Below, one piece after another: positions 25,952 through 35,518 of a DNA stretch of 64,000 nt. The stretch spans positions 86,929-150,928 of the forward strand of contig NZ_BMUC01000017.1 in the NCBI RefSeq assembly GCF_014649995.1. The letters run 5' to 3'. Both the position numbers and the translations under genes were made by a program. The notes below the pieces were generated by a model, which was given only the letters and a program-made list of their open reading frames with translations, was not told the DNA's origin and ran no database searches. Source of the stretch: Streptomyces griseoflavus. Lineage in GTDB: Bacteria; Actinomycetota; Actinomycetes; Streptomycetales; Streptomycetaceae. The stretch's first letter is position 1. Each line of letters begins with the position of its first letter.

Positions 25952-27355
25952 TCAGGCGGGCGCCGGACCGTCCCGCAGCGCGTTCAGCTGGTCCAGGAAC
26001 CAGCGGGCCGGGGGGAGCGCGGTCGCCGACGCGGCCAGGCGCTTGGTGCGGTCGGTGCGTTCGTCCGGGCCCATCGTCAGGGCCTCGTGCAGGGCACGGG
26101 CGGTGTCCACGACGTCGTAGGGGTTGACCGTGATCGCGTCCTCGCCCAGTTCCTCGTGGGCGCCCGCCTCCCGCGACAGGACCAGCACGCAGCCCGCGTC
26201 GGAGACCACCGGGACCTCCTTGGCGACCAGGTTCATGCCGTCGCGGATGGGGTTGACCAGGGCCACGTCCGCCAGCCGGTACGCGGCGAGCGAGCGTGCG
26301 AAGTCGTCCCTGACGTGGAGTACGACCGGCCGCCAGTCCGGGGTGCCGTACCGTTCGTTGATCTCCTCGGCGACCCGTTGCACCTCGGCGGTGTAGTCGC
26401 GGTACACGGCGAGGTCCTGCCGGGAGGGGTAGGCGAACGCGAGGTGCACCACGCGTTCGCGCCACTCGGGGTGGTCGTCGAGGAGCTGCCGGTAGGCCAG
26501 CAGTCCGCGCACGATGTTCTTCGACAGTTCGGTGCGGTCGACCCGGACGATCGTCCGGCGCCCTTCCCCGATCTCCTCCCGGAGCGTGGCGATCCGCTCC
26601 TCGACGTCCGCCTCGTGGGAGCGGGCGCGCAGGAAGTCCGCGTCGGCGCCGAGGCCGTGCACCCCGATCTCCGTGTCCCCGGTCCCGCCCGCGAACCGCT
26701 CGCAGCACGCGGTGAACGCGTCGGCCCAGCGGTGGGTGAGGAAGCCGAGCCGGTCGGCGCCGAGCATGCCGCGCAGCACCTGACGCGCGATGTCGTCGGG
26801 CAGCATCGCGAAGTACTCCGGGGGCGCCCACGGGGTGTGCGAGAAGTGCCCGATGCGCAGGTCGGGGCGGAGCTCGCGGAGCATCCCGGGGACGAGGGTC
26901 AGGTGGTAGTCCTGCACCAGGACCGCCGCGCCCCGCGCGGCCTCCTCGGCCAGCGCCTCGGCGAACGCGCGGTTGTAGGCCTCGTACGACGCCCACTGGC
27001 GGCGGAACTCCGCGTCGAAGACCGGTTCCACCGGGGTCTGGTACAGCATGTGGTGCACGAACCAGAGCACCGAGTTGGCGATGCCGTTGTACGCGCCCGC
27101 GTGCACGTCCGCCGGAATGTCCAGCATCCGCACGCCGTCCTCGCCGACCCCGCGCCGCACGGCCTCGCGGTCGCCGTCGGACAGTGCCGAGCACACCCAC
27201 AGCGCGCCGGCCTCGGGGCCGATCGCCGACAGCCCGGACACCAGTCCGCCGCCGCCCCGTTTGGCCCGCAGCGACCCGTCGTCCGCGACCTCGTACGAGA
27301 CCGGCCCCCGGTTGGAGGCGACCAGTACCTGAGCAGCACCGAAGCTTGAAGCCAT
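25952..27355 (-). CDS. otsA: Trehalose-6-phosphate synthase
   Basis: This 467-residue GT20 glycosyltransferase joins a nucleotide-activated glucose to glucose-6-phosphate. It has the start [14 protein letters not shown], the acceptor-site [11 protein letters not shown], the active-site region [17 protein letters not shown], and the sugar-nucleotide motif region [15 protein letters not shown]. Length is normal. Actinobacterial enzymes may use GDP-glucose or UDP-glucose; the sequence does not settle it. I chose the ATG at 27355 because the alternative TTG at 27364 would sit on the GAGG ribosome-binding site. First gene of an otsA-otsB pair. Confidence 0.93.
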   Translation of the reverse strand: MASSFGAAQVLVASNRGPVSYEVADDGSLRAKRGGGGLVSGLSAIGPEAGALWVCSALSDGDREAVRRGVGEDGVRMLDIPADVHAGAYNGIANSVLWFVHHMLYQTPVEPVFDAEFRRQWASYEAYNRAFAEALAEEAARGAAVLVQDYHLTLVPGMLRELRPDLRIGHFSHTPWAPPEYFAMLPDDIARQVLRGMLGADRLGFLTHRWADAFTACCERFAGGTGDTEIGVHGLGADADFLRARSHEADVEERIATLREEIGEGRRTIVRVDRTELSKNIVRGLLAYRQLLDDHPEWRERVVHLAFAYPSRQDLAVYRDYTAEVQRVAEEINERYGTPDWRPVVLHVRDDFARSLAAYRLADVALVNPIRDGMNLVAKEVPVVSDAGCVLVLSREAGAHEELGEDAITVNPYDVVDTARALHEALTMGPDERTDRTKRLAASATALPPARWFLDQLNALRDGPAPA

Positions 27356-27499
27356 ACGCCTCAACCTAGCCCGGCCCCCGGAACCTCAAACGTGTCACCG
27401 CGTCACCTCGGCTGCGATTCGGTCACACGTCTTGTGGAGAAGTTGTGAACGGTATGAAGATGTGCCGTGCACATTTCAACTATTCGGGGGGTGGGCGCG

Positions 27500-28189
27500 A
27501 TGCGCACACGCATGCCCAAGGGCGTTCGCGGACTGACCGGTACGGCGGCGGTGATCGCGGCCTGCGCGCTGGCCCTGGCCGGCTGCGGCGGCGGGGACAG
27601 CGGCACGGAGGGCGCGGCGGCACCGTCCACGGTGGCCACCACGGCGACCCGGAGCGTCAGTCCCACCCCGGAACCGTCCCCCACCACGGAGAGCCCGACG
27701 CCCACTCCGACGCCCACCCCGGCTCCCGTCACGCTGTCCGACCACACCGGCGGACGCGTCGGGACGGCCGTCGCCGCGGCGGAGAAGGCCGGCCTCGGCT
27801 ACACCGTCCGCCTGGAGGGCACCGGCCGGACGGCCTCCTCCTGGGGCGAGGGCGAGAAGGTCTGCGAACAGACCGGCGGATCCGACGGCGTGACCTTCAC
27901 CGTCCCGCGCGACGGCCGCGACTGCGGCGGACGCCTGCTCCACACCCCCAAACCCACCCCGACCCCGCAGCCGGCGCGGACCCGGGACACGGGCGGCAGC
28001 GGCGGCACCGGCGGAGGCGGCACCACCGGCTGCGAACTCACCAGCCCGGCCGGCAACTGCTACGCCGACGGCCAGTTCTGCGCCGCGAAGCACCGGGGGA
28101 TGAGCACCCACGGCCGGGGCGGCGAGTACCTGACCTGCTCCCTCGACTCCGGCGGCAGGTGGCGCTGGTCGGACGGCGTCGCCGGCTGA
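27500..28189 (+). CDS. Lipoprotein with PASTA-like and Cys-rich C-terminal regions
   Basis: The 229-residue precursor has a lipobox (LAGC, Cys29) and then a Thr/Pro repeat linker (TPTPTPTPAP). Next comes a domain of about 60 residues that looks PASTA-like: GRVGTAVAAAEKAGLGYTV, then VCEQTGGSDGVTFTVPRDG. A second Thr/Pro linker leads to a small C-terminal Cys/Gly module (CELTSPAGNCYADGQFCAAKH). PASTA domains bind muropeptides or beta-lactams in other proteins, so a cell-wall role is possible. The ATG at 27500 follows a GGGGGGTGGG tract. It is divergent from otsA. Confidence 0.75.
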   Translation: MRTRMPKGVRGLTGTAAVIAACALALAGCGGGDSGTEGAAAPSTVATTATRSVSPTPEPSPTTESPTPTPTPTPAPVTLSDHTGGRVGTAVAAAEKAGLGYTVRLEGTGRTASSWGEGEKVCEQTGGSDGVTFTVPRDGRDCGGRLLHTPKPTPTPQPARTRDTGGSGGTGGGGTTGCELTSPAGNCYADGQFCAAKHRGMSTHGRGGEYLTCSLDSGGRWRWSDGVAG

Positions 28190-28220
28190 CGGCCCGCCTC
28201 CCGGCCCGTCGTCCGGCGGG

Positions 28221-29198
28221 TCAGGCCACCCGGCGCGCCCGGTACTCCGCGACGCCCGCCATCGGCGGCCGCTCCTCGGTGTCGACGGAGTACGTCCGCG
28301 GCTCGAAGCCGGCGCCCGCGCGCTCGAACTGAGTGAGCGACGGACGGACCAGATGGCCGCGGGCCAGGCGCAGTTGGGCGGTGCGGTAGATCGCGGCGGC
28401 CATCCGGCCGAGGGCCTGCCCGTCCTGGTGCCGGTGCTTGCGCACCCCGACGTCGACCTGGGCCAGCGCGTCCAGACCCACCAGGTGCAGGGCGTCGACC
28501 AGCATGCCGAGCTCGACGCCGTACCCGACGGGGAAGGGGAGCCGTTCGAGGAGGGAGCGGCGGGCCGCGTACTCGCCGCCCAGCGGCTGGACGAAGCCGG
28601 CCAGCTGCGGCCAGTGCATGTTCAGCAGCGGCCGGGCCATCAGCTCGGTGACCCGGCCGCCCTGCCCGGCGGCGGCCCCGAGGGGACGGTCGTACATGGC
28701 CTTGACCAGGTGCACCGCCGGATCGGTGAGCAGCGGGCCGACGATGCCGGAGACGAAGTCGGAGGAGAACTCCCTGAGGTCGGCGTCGACGAAGCACACG
28801 ACGTCACCCCGGGTGACCAGCAGCGACCGCCACAGCACCTCGCCCTTGCCGGGCACCGCCGGTATCCGGGGCAGGATCGCGTCCCGGTGCACCACCGTCG
28901 CGCCGGCGGCCGCCGCCGTCTCGGCCGTGCGGTCGGTCGAGCCCGAGTCGACCACCACCACCTCGTCGACCAGCGGGGCCCGGAGCACCAGATCGCGCCG
29001 GATCACCGACACGATCTCGCCGACCGTCGCCTCCTCGTTCAGCGCCGGCAGCACCACGCTCACCGTCTGGCCGGTGGCCCGCTTCGCGGCCAGGATCCGG
29101 TGGAGCGGGCGGTCGGCCACGGACCAGGAACGGTCGCTCAGCCAGCGCTCGACTTCTTCCAGCACGGTCCCGGGCTCCTCACTGACCTGGTGATCCAT
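28221..29198 (-). CDS. gpgS: Glucosyl-3-phosphoglycerate synthase
   Basis: The 325-residue GT-A/GT81 glycosyltransferase transfers glucose to 3-phosphoglycerate, the first step to glucosylglycerate and methylglucose lipopolysaccharides in actinobacteria. The nucleotide-sugar fold starts VSVVLPALNEEATVGEIV. The DxD-like metal site is in CFVDADLREF, and the acceptor-side signature PLGGEYAARRSLLERLPFP is clear. It belongs functionally with the adjacent trehalose genes as compatible-solute metabolism. It is divergent from the SAM riboswitch operon. The ATG at 29198 is the only sensible start. Confidence 0.9.
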   Translation of the reverse strand: MDHQVSEEPGTVLEEVERWLSDRSWSVADRPLHRILAAKRATGQTVSVVLPALNEEATVGEIVSVIRRDLVLRAPLVDEVVVVDSGSTDRTAETAAAAGATVVHRDAILPRIPAVPGKGEVLWRSLLVTRGDVVCFVDADLREFSSDFVSGIVGPLLTDPAVHLVKAMYDRPLGAAAGQGGRVTELMARPLLNMHWPQLAGFVQPLGGEYAARRSLLERLPFPVGYGVELGMLVDALHLVGLDALAQVDVGVRKHRHQDGQALGRMAAAIYRTAQLRLARGHLVRPSLTQFERAGAGFEPRTYSVDTEERPPMAGVAEYRARRVA

Positions 29199-29305
29199 CT
29201 CGCGGTTCGGACGACTATCTCAACCATCCAGGCCTTCGGTTACAGTCTTGAACAACGCCGACGACCACCGCATGCCGGGGTCGCCGCGCGAACAACTGAA
29301 CACCG

Positions 29306-29449
29306 CTCATCCAGAGGGGCAGAGGGATACGGCCCGATGAAGCCCCGGCAACCCTCCAGTCGGTTCCTGTCACGCGGACGTGGCGAGGCTCCCGGCTAGG
29401 GAAGGTGCCAAATCCGTCTCACGGCGAGATGCGTCGTGAGGAAGATGAG
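29306..29449 (+). promoter_or_regulatory. SAM-I (S-box) riboswitch
   Basis: The aptamer shows the conserved S-box blocks in order: CTCATCCAGAGGGGCAGAGG, GGCCCGATGAAGCC, CGGCAACC, GGTGCCAAATCC and GGAAGATGAG. The P1 helix pairs CTCATC (29306-29311) with GATGAG (29444-29449). P4 pairs CTCACG with CGTGAG near 29418-29440. It lies 20 bases before the threonine-synthase-like gene. The likely -10 box TACAGT at 29241-29246 would start the leader about 50 bases earlier. Confidence 0.9.
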
Positions 29450-29469
29450 GAGAAAGGGCCTCGCCTCAC

Positions 29470-30768
29470 ATGGCTGTGCAGACTTTTGCAAGCACCACCG
29501 ACTCCGTCACCGCGAACGCCGTCGACCTGGGCCCCGCCGCCGCGCTCTCCTGCCGCGAATGCGGCCACCGCGTGCCCCTCGGCCCCGTCTTCGCCTGCGA
29601 GGAGTGTTTCGGCCCGCTGGAGATCGCCTACGACTTCTCGGCCCACGACACCGAGGAACTGCGGAGCCGGATCGAAGCGGGACCCGCGAACATCTGGCGC
29701 TACGCGCCCCTGCTGCCCGTCCCGGCGGACGTGGCGGACAAGCCGAACCTGAACCCGGGCTGGACCAAGCTCGTCCAGGCCGACAACCTGGCCCGCGAGC
29801 TGGGCGTCGACCCCGGCAAGCTCTTCGTCAAGGACGACTCCGGCAACCCCACGCACTCCTTCAAGGACCGGGTCGTCGCCCAGGCCCTCGAAGCCGCCCG
29901 CGCCTTCGGCTTCACCACCCTCTCCTGCTCCTCCACCGGCAACCTGGCCGGCGCGGTCGGTGCCGCCGCCGCCCGGGCGGGCCTGCGCTCGTGCGTGTTC
30001 ATCCCGCACGACCTGGAGCAGGGCAAGGTCGTCATGGCCGCCGTCTACGGGGGCGAACTCGTCGGCATCGAGGGCAACTACGACGACGTGAACCGCTTCT
30101 GCTCCGAGCTGATCGGCGACCCGGCCGGCGAGGGCTGGGGCTTCGTCAACGTCAACCTGCGCCCGTACTACGCGGAGGGGTCCAAGACCCTCGCGTACGA
30201 GATCTGCGAGCAGCTCGGCTGGCGGCTGCCCGACCAGATCGTCGTCCCGATCGCCTCCGGATCGCAGCTCACGAAGATCGACAAGGGGCTGCGGGAGCTG
30301 ATCGAACTCGGGCTCGTCGAGGACCGGCCGTACAAGATCTTCGGTGCGCAGGCGGAGGGGTGCTCGCCGGTGTCCACCGCGTTCAAGGCGGGCCACGACG
30401 TGGTACGGCCGCAGAAGCCGGACACCATCGCCAAGTCGCTGGCGATCGGGAACCCGGCGGACGGGCCGTACGTGCTGGACATCGCGCGGCGTACCGGCGG
30501 TGCGGTGGAGGACGTGAACGACGCGCAGGTGGTCGACGCGATCAAGCTGCTGGCGCGGACCGAGGGCATCTTCGCGGAGACCGCGGGGGGCGTGACCGTG
30601 GGGGTCACCAGGAAGCTCCTGGAGAGCGGGGCGCTCGACCCGTCGCTGACCACCGTGGTGCTCAACACCGGGGACGGCCTGAAGACGCTGGACGCGGTGG
30701 CGGGTACGGGGCTGACCGCGACGATCCGGCCCAGCCTGGAGTCGTTCCGCGAAGCCGGACTCGCCTGA
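29470..30768 (+). CDS. Threonine-synthase homologue; candidate O-phosphohomoserine-dependent homocysteine synthase
   Basis: The 432-residue PLP enzyme is a fold-type II threonine-synthase homologue. An N-terminal zinc-ribbon-like module has C28, C31, C43 and C46. The PLP lysine is K132 in THSFKDR, and the phosphate loop SSTGN is at 154-158. The usual ThrC PVGNAGN motif is replaced by PIASGSQLTKI (260-270). Family membership implies O-phosphohomoserine as substrate. The SAM riboswitch ahead and the CysO-type sulfur carrier behind argue that sulfur, not water, is the nucleophile, giving homocysteine for methionine. Plain threonine synthase remains possible. The ATG has AAAGGG 11 bases upstream, within a potential alternative hairpin of the riboswitch. 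Confidence 0.9.
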   Translation: MAVQTFASTTDSVTANAVDLGPAAALSCRECGHRVPLGPVFACEECFGPLEIAYDFSAHDTEELRSRIEAGPANIWRYAPLLPVPADVADKPNLNPGWTKLVQADNLARELGVDPGKLFVKDDSGNPTHSFKDRVVAQALEAARAFGFTTLSCSSTGNLAGAVGAAAARAGLRSCVFIPHDLEQGKVVMAAVYGGELVGIEGNYDDVNRFCSELIGDPAGEGWGFVNVNLRPYYAEGSKTLAYEICEQLGWRLPDQIVVPIASGSQLTKIDKGLRELIELGLVEDRPYKIFGAQAEGCSPVSTAFKAGHDVVRPQKPDTIAKSLAIGNPADGPYVLDIARRTGGAVEDVNDAQVVDAIKLLARTEGIFAETAGGVTVGVTRKLLESGALDPSLTTVVLNTGDGLKTLDAVAGTGLTATIRPSLESFREAGLA

Positions 30769-30809
30769 GCGCTGTCCCACCGTTGTCGTCCGCGGGTCGG
30801 CGGGGACTC

Positions 30810-30833
30810 GTCGCGCAGTTCCCCGCGCCCCTG
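30810..30833. repeat. Dispersed intergenic repeat, copy 2
   Basis: Identical over 24 bases to 14877-14900. It lies in the 92-bp gap between the threonine-synthase-like gene and the sulfur-carrier gene, just before the latter's ribosome-binding site. Confidence 0.7.
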
Positions 30834-30860
30834 GTAAGTCACCTGACCGGAGGTTCTGAA

Positions 30861-31136
30861 GTGAGCGTCACCGTTCGTATCCCGACCATCCTGCGCACCT
30901 ACACCGGCGGCAAGGCCGAGGTGAGCGCCGACGGGGCGACCCTCGGCGAGGTCATCTCGGACCTGGAGAAGAACCACACCGGGATCGCCGCCCGGGTGCT
31001 GGACGACCAGGGCAAGCTGCGCCGGTTCGTCAACGTGTACGTCAACGACGACGACGTGCGGTTCGAGCAGGGACTCGACACGGTCACTCCGGACGGGGCC
31101 GGCGTGTCGATCATTCCGGCGGTCGCCGGAGGCTGA
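30861..31136 (+). CDS. cysO: CysO-type ubiquitin-like sulfur carrier protein (MoaD/ThiS family)
   Basis: The 91-residue protein closely resembles mycobacterial CysO as I remember it: VTVRIPTILRTYTGGKAEVS at the start, RRFVNVYVNDDDVRF in the middle, and the C-terminal AVAGG. The terminal Gly-Gly is adenylated and turned into a thiocarboxylate that donates sulfur. In mycobacteria it serves CysM for cysteine. Here no cysM or mec protease gene is adjacent; the neighbour is a threonine-synthase homologue under SAM control. A role in homocysteine formation is therefore my inference. The start is a GTG with ACCGGAGG eight bases upstream. Confidence 0.92.
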   Translation: MSVTVRIPTILRTYTGGKAEVSADGATLGEVISDLEKNHTGIAARVLDDQGKLRRFVNVYVNDDDVRFEQGLDTVTPDGAGVSIIPAVAGG

Positions 31137-31155
31137 TCATTACCTTCGGTAATGA
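31137..31155. promoter_or_regulatory. Small perfect hairpin directly after the cysO stop
   Basis: TCATTACC and GGTAATGA flank TTC, beginning one base after the stop. It is AT-richer than normal terminators here, and a stronger one follows at 31177. Its role is unknown. Confidence 0.35.
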
Positions 31156-31176
31156 CGGTTACCGAGCGTTTGGCCC

Positions 31177-31211
31177 ATTGCCCCCTCCGTGAGAGATCCG
31201 GAGGGGGCAAT
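31177..31211 (+). terminator. Terminator of the thrC-like/cysO operon
   Basis: A perfect 13-bp stem (31177-31189 with 31199-31211, arm ATTGCCCCCTCCG) lies 41 bp after cysO. Confidence 0.85.
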
Positions 31212-31567
31212 TCCATGGGATTGAGCGCGGTAGGGTTGGGGAACGCGCTCCCGATCCACTGATCGAGCACACTGAATTCCTGCCGCGGGTCCGACCGGAT
31301 GTAGCCAAAGTGTGGGCACTCTTCGCGGCATTTGTGACCTTTGTCCGGCCCGACTTGCCCTGAAATCGGGCGAATTCTCGCCACATTCCGGACCGGTGTC
31401 GTCCAGATTTCTCGTCCGATTGACCTGTTGCAGACGGCAGTTGGACAGATACATTCAGCCGCGGTCGACGCGTTCCGGCGCACGCCCCCAACCGTTTGGG
31501 GGGTGAGGTCTGACCCGGGTCCGCGAAGTGTGGATCTGTGCAAGGGCCAGTAATAGGGGAGTTAGGC
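31212..31567 (+). other. Long gene-free region upstream of cspA
   Basis: 356 bases of lower GC than the flanks with no supported gene. It holds a 7-bp hairpin CCCCCAA/TTGGGGG at 31485-31502. Cold-shock mRNAs often have long structured leaders, so part of this may be a thermosensing 5' UTR. I could not place a promoter with confidence. Confidence 0.5.
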
Positions 31568-31771
31568 ATGGCTCAGGGCACCGTCAAGTGGTTCAACGCG
31601 GAGAAGGGGTACGGCTTCATCGCGGTCGACGGTGGTGCGGATGTTTTCGTCCACTACAGCGCGATCCAGATGGACGGCTACCGCACCCTCGAAGAAGGCC
31701 AGCGGGTCGAGTTCGAGATCTCGCAGGGTCAGAAGGGCCCGCAGGCCGACATGGTTCGTCTCAGCGCCTGA
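31568..31771 (+). CDS. cspA: Cold-shock protein CspA
   Basis: The 67-residue single-domain cold-shock protein binds single-stranded RNA and DNA and melts RNA structure. RNP1 (KGYGFIAV) and RNP2 (VFVHYSAI) are both present, and the start [17 protein letters not shown] is the family hallmark. The ATG at 31568 has AGGGGAGTTAGG just upstream; an in-frame start at 31538 would add ten non-family residues. A strong terminator follows. It lies between the sulfur operon and groEL2, but each has its own terminator or operator. Confidence 0.95.
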   Translation: MAQGTVKWFNAEKGYGFIAVDGGADVFVHYSAIQMDGYRTLEEGQRVEFEISQGQKGPQADMVRLSA

Positions 31772-31803
31772 ACGCGCTACCTGCCGCAAGCATCTTCTGC
31801 CGA

Positions 31804-31842
31804 CGAAGGGCCCGCACCTCCCCCGGGAGTGCGGGCCCTTCG
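31804..31842 (+). terminator. Terminator of cspA
   Basis: A perfect 14-bp stem (CGAAGGGCCCGCAC with its complement) begins 33 bp after the cspA stop. Confidence 0.9.
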
Positions 31843-31905
31843 CCGTGCCCGGCGCCCCGTCGTGTTCGCGCGCGGCTGAGTACCCCCGGGTACTCCCCTC
31901 AGGCG

Positions 31906-31932
31906 CTTGCACTCGCATGGGTCGAGTGCTAA
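31906..31932 (+). promoter_or_regulatory. CIRCE (HrcA operator) 1
   Basis: CTTGCACTC, nine bases, then GAGTGCTAA: 16 of 18 arm positions match the CIRCE consensus TTAGCACTC-N9-GAGTGCTAA. A promoter overlaps it, with TTGCAC (31907-31912), a 17-bp spacer and TAATCA (31930-31935). Confidence 0.85.
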
Positions 31933-31941
31933 TCATTGGCG

Positions 31942-31968
31942 TTAGCACTCTGAAGGTGAGAGTGACAA
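31942..31968 (+). promoter_or_regulatory. CIRCE (HrcA operator) 2
   Basis: TTAGCACTC, nine bases, then GAGTGACAA: a second CIRCE with a perfect left arm and two changes on the right. It lies at the expected transcription start, nine bases after the first element. Confidence 0.85.
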
Positions 31969-31987
31969 CGAAGGACCGGGTCGGTGA

Positions 31988-33718
<1,731 letters not shown>

Positions 33719-33755
33719 TCCTCCCGAGGATCGGATCCGTCCGTAGCGTGACCGA

Positions 33756-33791
33756 GGGCGGCATCCCCTGTTCCGACAGGGGGTGCCGCCC
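33756..33791 (+). terminator. Terminator of groEL2
   Basis: A 15-bp stem with one G-U (33756-33770 with 33777-33791) and loop TTCCGA, 37 bp after the stop. Confidence 0.85.
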
Positions 33792-33830
33792 TTCGGCGTG
33801 CGGGGTCCGCGCCGCATTCCCGGTTTGAAC

Positions 33831-33871
33831 TTGCTTAAGTCAATCAATCTCCATAAAGTTGCCTGAGTCAA
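33831..33871. promoter_or_regulatory. Pair of direct operator-like repeats before the MFS gene
   Basis: TTGCTTAAGTCAA (33831-33843) and TTGCCTGAGTCAA (33859-33871) differ at two positions and are 28 bp apart. Each is a partial palindrome of the kind bound by MarR or TetR regulators. No regulator gene is adjacent. Confidence 0.5.
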
Positions 33872-33903
33872 GTAGGCCCCCGTCATCACGGAGACCCCCC
33901 TTC

Positions 33904-35382
33904 ATGTCCGACTCGCCCGACCGCTCCGCCGTCGCCGGGACCGCCCCGCCGCCGAAGCCCGCCGCCGTGGTGCCCGTACTCGCCTTCGCCGGCATCGTGG
34001 TCTCGCTGATGCAGACCCTGGTGATCCCGATCGTGGGGCAGCTGCCGCAGTACCTGAACGCCTCCGCGTCGGACGCCGCCTGGGCCGTCACCGCCACCCT
34101 GCTCGCCGCCGCCGTCGCCACCCCGGTCATGGGCCGGCTCGGCGACATGTACGGCAAGCGCCGCATGCTGCTGGTCAGCATGACCATGCTGGTCGTCGGC
34201 TCCGTCGTCGCCGGACTCAGCGACTCCCTGGTCCCGATGATCGTCGGCCGTGCCCTGCAGGGCCTGTCCTCCGGCGTGATCCCGCTCGGCATCAGCATCC
34301 TGCGCGACGAACTGCCCGCGGAGCGGCTGGGCTCGGCGACCGCCGTGATCAGCGCGTCCCTCGGGGTCGGCGGCGCCCTCGGTCTGCCCACCGCCGCGCT
34401 GATCGCGGACAACTTCGACTGGCACGCGCTCTTCTGGACCTCCGCCGCGCTGGGCGTCGTCGCGCTGGTCCTGGTGGCGGTCCTCGTGCCCGAGTCGAAG
34501 GTGCGCACCGGCGGGCGGTTCGACGTCGTGGGCGCGGCCGGCATGGCCACCGGGCTGATATGCCTGCTGCTGGCGATCTCCAAGGGCGCCGACTGGGGCT
34601 GGGCGAGCGGCACCACCCTCGGCCTGTTCGCGGCGGCCGCGGTCGTCCTGGTCGTCTGGGGCTTCTTCGAACTGCGCGTCGACCAGCCGCTGGTGGACCT
34701 GCGCAGCACCGCCCGCCCTCAGGTGCTGGTCACCAACCTCGCCTCGGTGGCGATCGGCTTCGCCATGTTCTCGATGTCCCTGGTCATCCCGCAGCTGCTC
34801 CAGCTGCCCGAGCGGACCGGCTACGGCCTCGGTCAGTCCCTGCTCTCGGCCGGCCTGGTCATGGCGCCGTCGGGGCTGGTGATGATGGCGCTGGCCCCCG
34901 TGTCCGCGCTCGTCTCCCGCGCCAAGGGCCCGAAGGTCACGCTGATGATCGGTGCCCTCGTCGTCGCCGCCGGCTACGGCCTGAACGTCCTGCTGATGGA
35001 CGAGGTCTGGCACTTCGTGCTGGCGTCCTGCGTCATCGGCGCCGGCATCGGCTTCACCTACGGTGCGATGCCCGCGCTGATCATGGGCGCGGTGCCCGCC
35101 TCCGAGACCGGCGCCGCCAACAGCCTCAACACCCTGATGCGTTCCATCGGCACGTCCGTGGCCAGCGCCGTCGCCGGTGTCGTCCTGGCGCAGATGACCA
35201 CGCGGTTCGGCCCGTACGCGCTGCCCAGTGAGGACGGCTTCCGGACCGTGCTGGCGCTCGGCGCGGCGGCCGCGCTGATCGGCTTCGCCATCGCCGCGTT
35301 CATCCCGCGGCAGCGCGTCGCGGCGACGCCCGCGGCCGGCGGGGACGTGCCCGGGACGGTCGCCGAGGCCTCCAAGGTGTAG
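33904..35382 (+). CDS. MFS drug-efflux transporter, DHA2 (14-TM) family
   Basis: The 492-residue membrane protein has the major-facilitator fold with about 14 hydrophobic segments. Motif A (GRLGDMYGKRRMLL) follows the second segment, and the antiporter motif C region (ASLGVGGALGLPTAAL) is recognisable. DHA2 members use the proton gradient to export drugs or dyes. The substrate is unknown. The ATG at 33904 has GGAGACC upstream and gives the short hydrophilic N-terminus usual for the family. Two direct operator-like repeats in front suggest induction by a ligand, through a regulator coded elsewhere. Confidence 0.9.
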   Translation: MSDSPDRSAVAGTAPPPKPAAVVPVLAFAGIVVSLMQTLVIPIVGQLPQYLNASASDAAWAVTATLLAAAVATPVMGRLGDMYGKRRMLLVSMTMLVVGSVVAGLSDSLVPMIVGRALQGLSSGVIPLGISILRDELPAERLGSATAVISASLGVGGALGLPTAALIADNFDWHALFWTSAALGVVALVLVAVLVPESKVRTGGRFDVVGAAGMATGLICLLLAISKGADWGWASGTTLGLFAAAAVVLVVWGFFELRVDQPLVDLRSTARPQVLVTNLASVAIGFAMFSMSLVIPQLLQLPERTGYGLGQSLLSAGLVMAPSGLVMMALAPVSALVSRAKGPKVTLMIGALVVAAGYGLNVLLMDEVWHFVLASCVIGAGIGFTYGAMPALIMGAVPASETGAANSLNTLMRSIGTSVASAVAGVVLAQMTTRFGPYALPSEDGFRTVLALGAAAALIGFAIAAFIPRQRVAATPAAGGDVPGTVAEASKV

Positions 35383-35399
35383 GTCCCGCCGCTGTGCCG

Positions 35400-35436
35400 A
35401 CGGCCGCTGTACCGGGCTTCCCGGTACGGCGGCCGT
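35400..35436 (+). terminator. Terminator of the MFS gene
   Basis: A 16-bp stem with one G-U (35400-35415 with 35421-35436) and loop GCTTC, 18 bp after the stop. Confidence 0.8.
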
Positions 35437-35518
35437 TCGTCGTCCCGGCGGTTCGTCGCCGGCCGTTCGCCGGCCGGACGGTGAGGGGCGAGAGAGAGCG
35501 CCGAGCCCGCCGGCCGGG

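Noticed and set aside
31924-31950. A single reversed CIRCE (GAGTGCTAA-N9-TTAGCACTC)
   Set aside because: It is explained better as the facing inner arms of two correctly oriented CIRCE copies.
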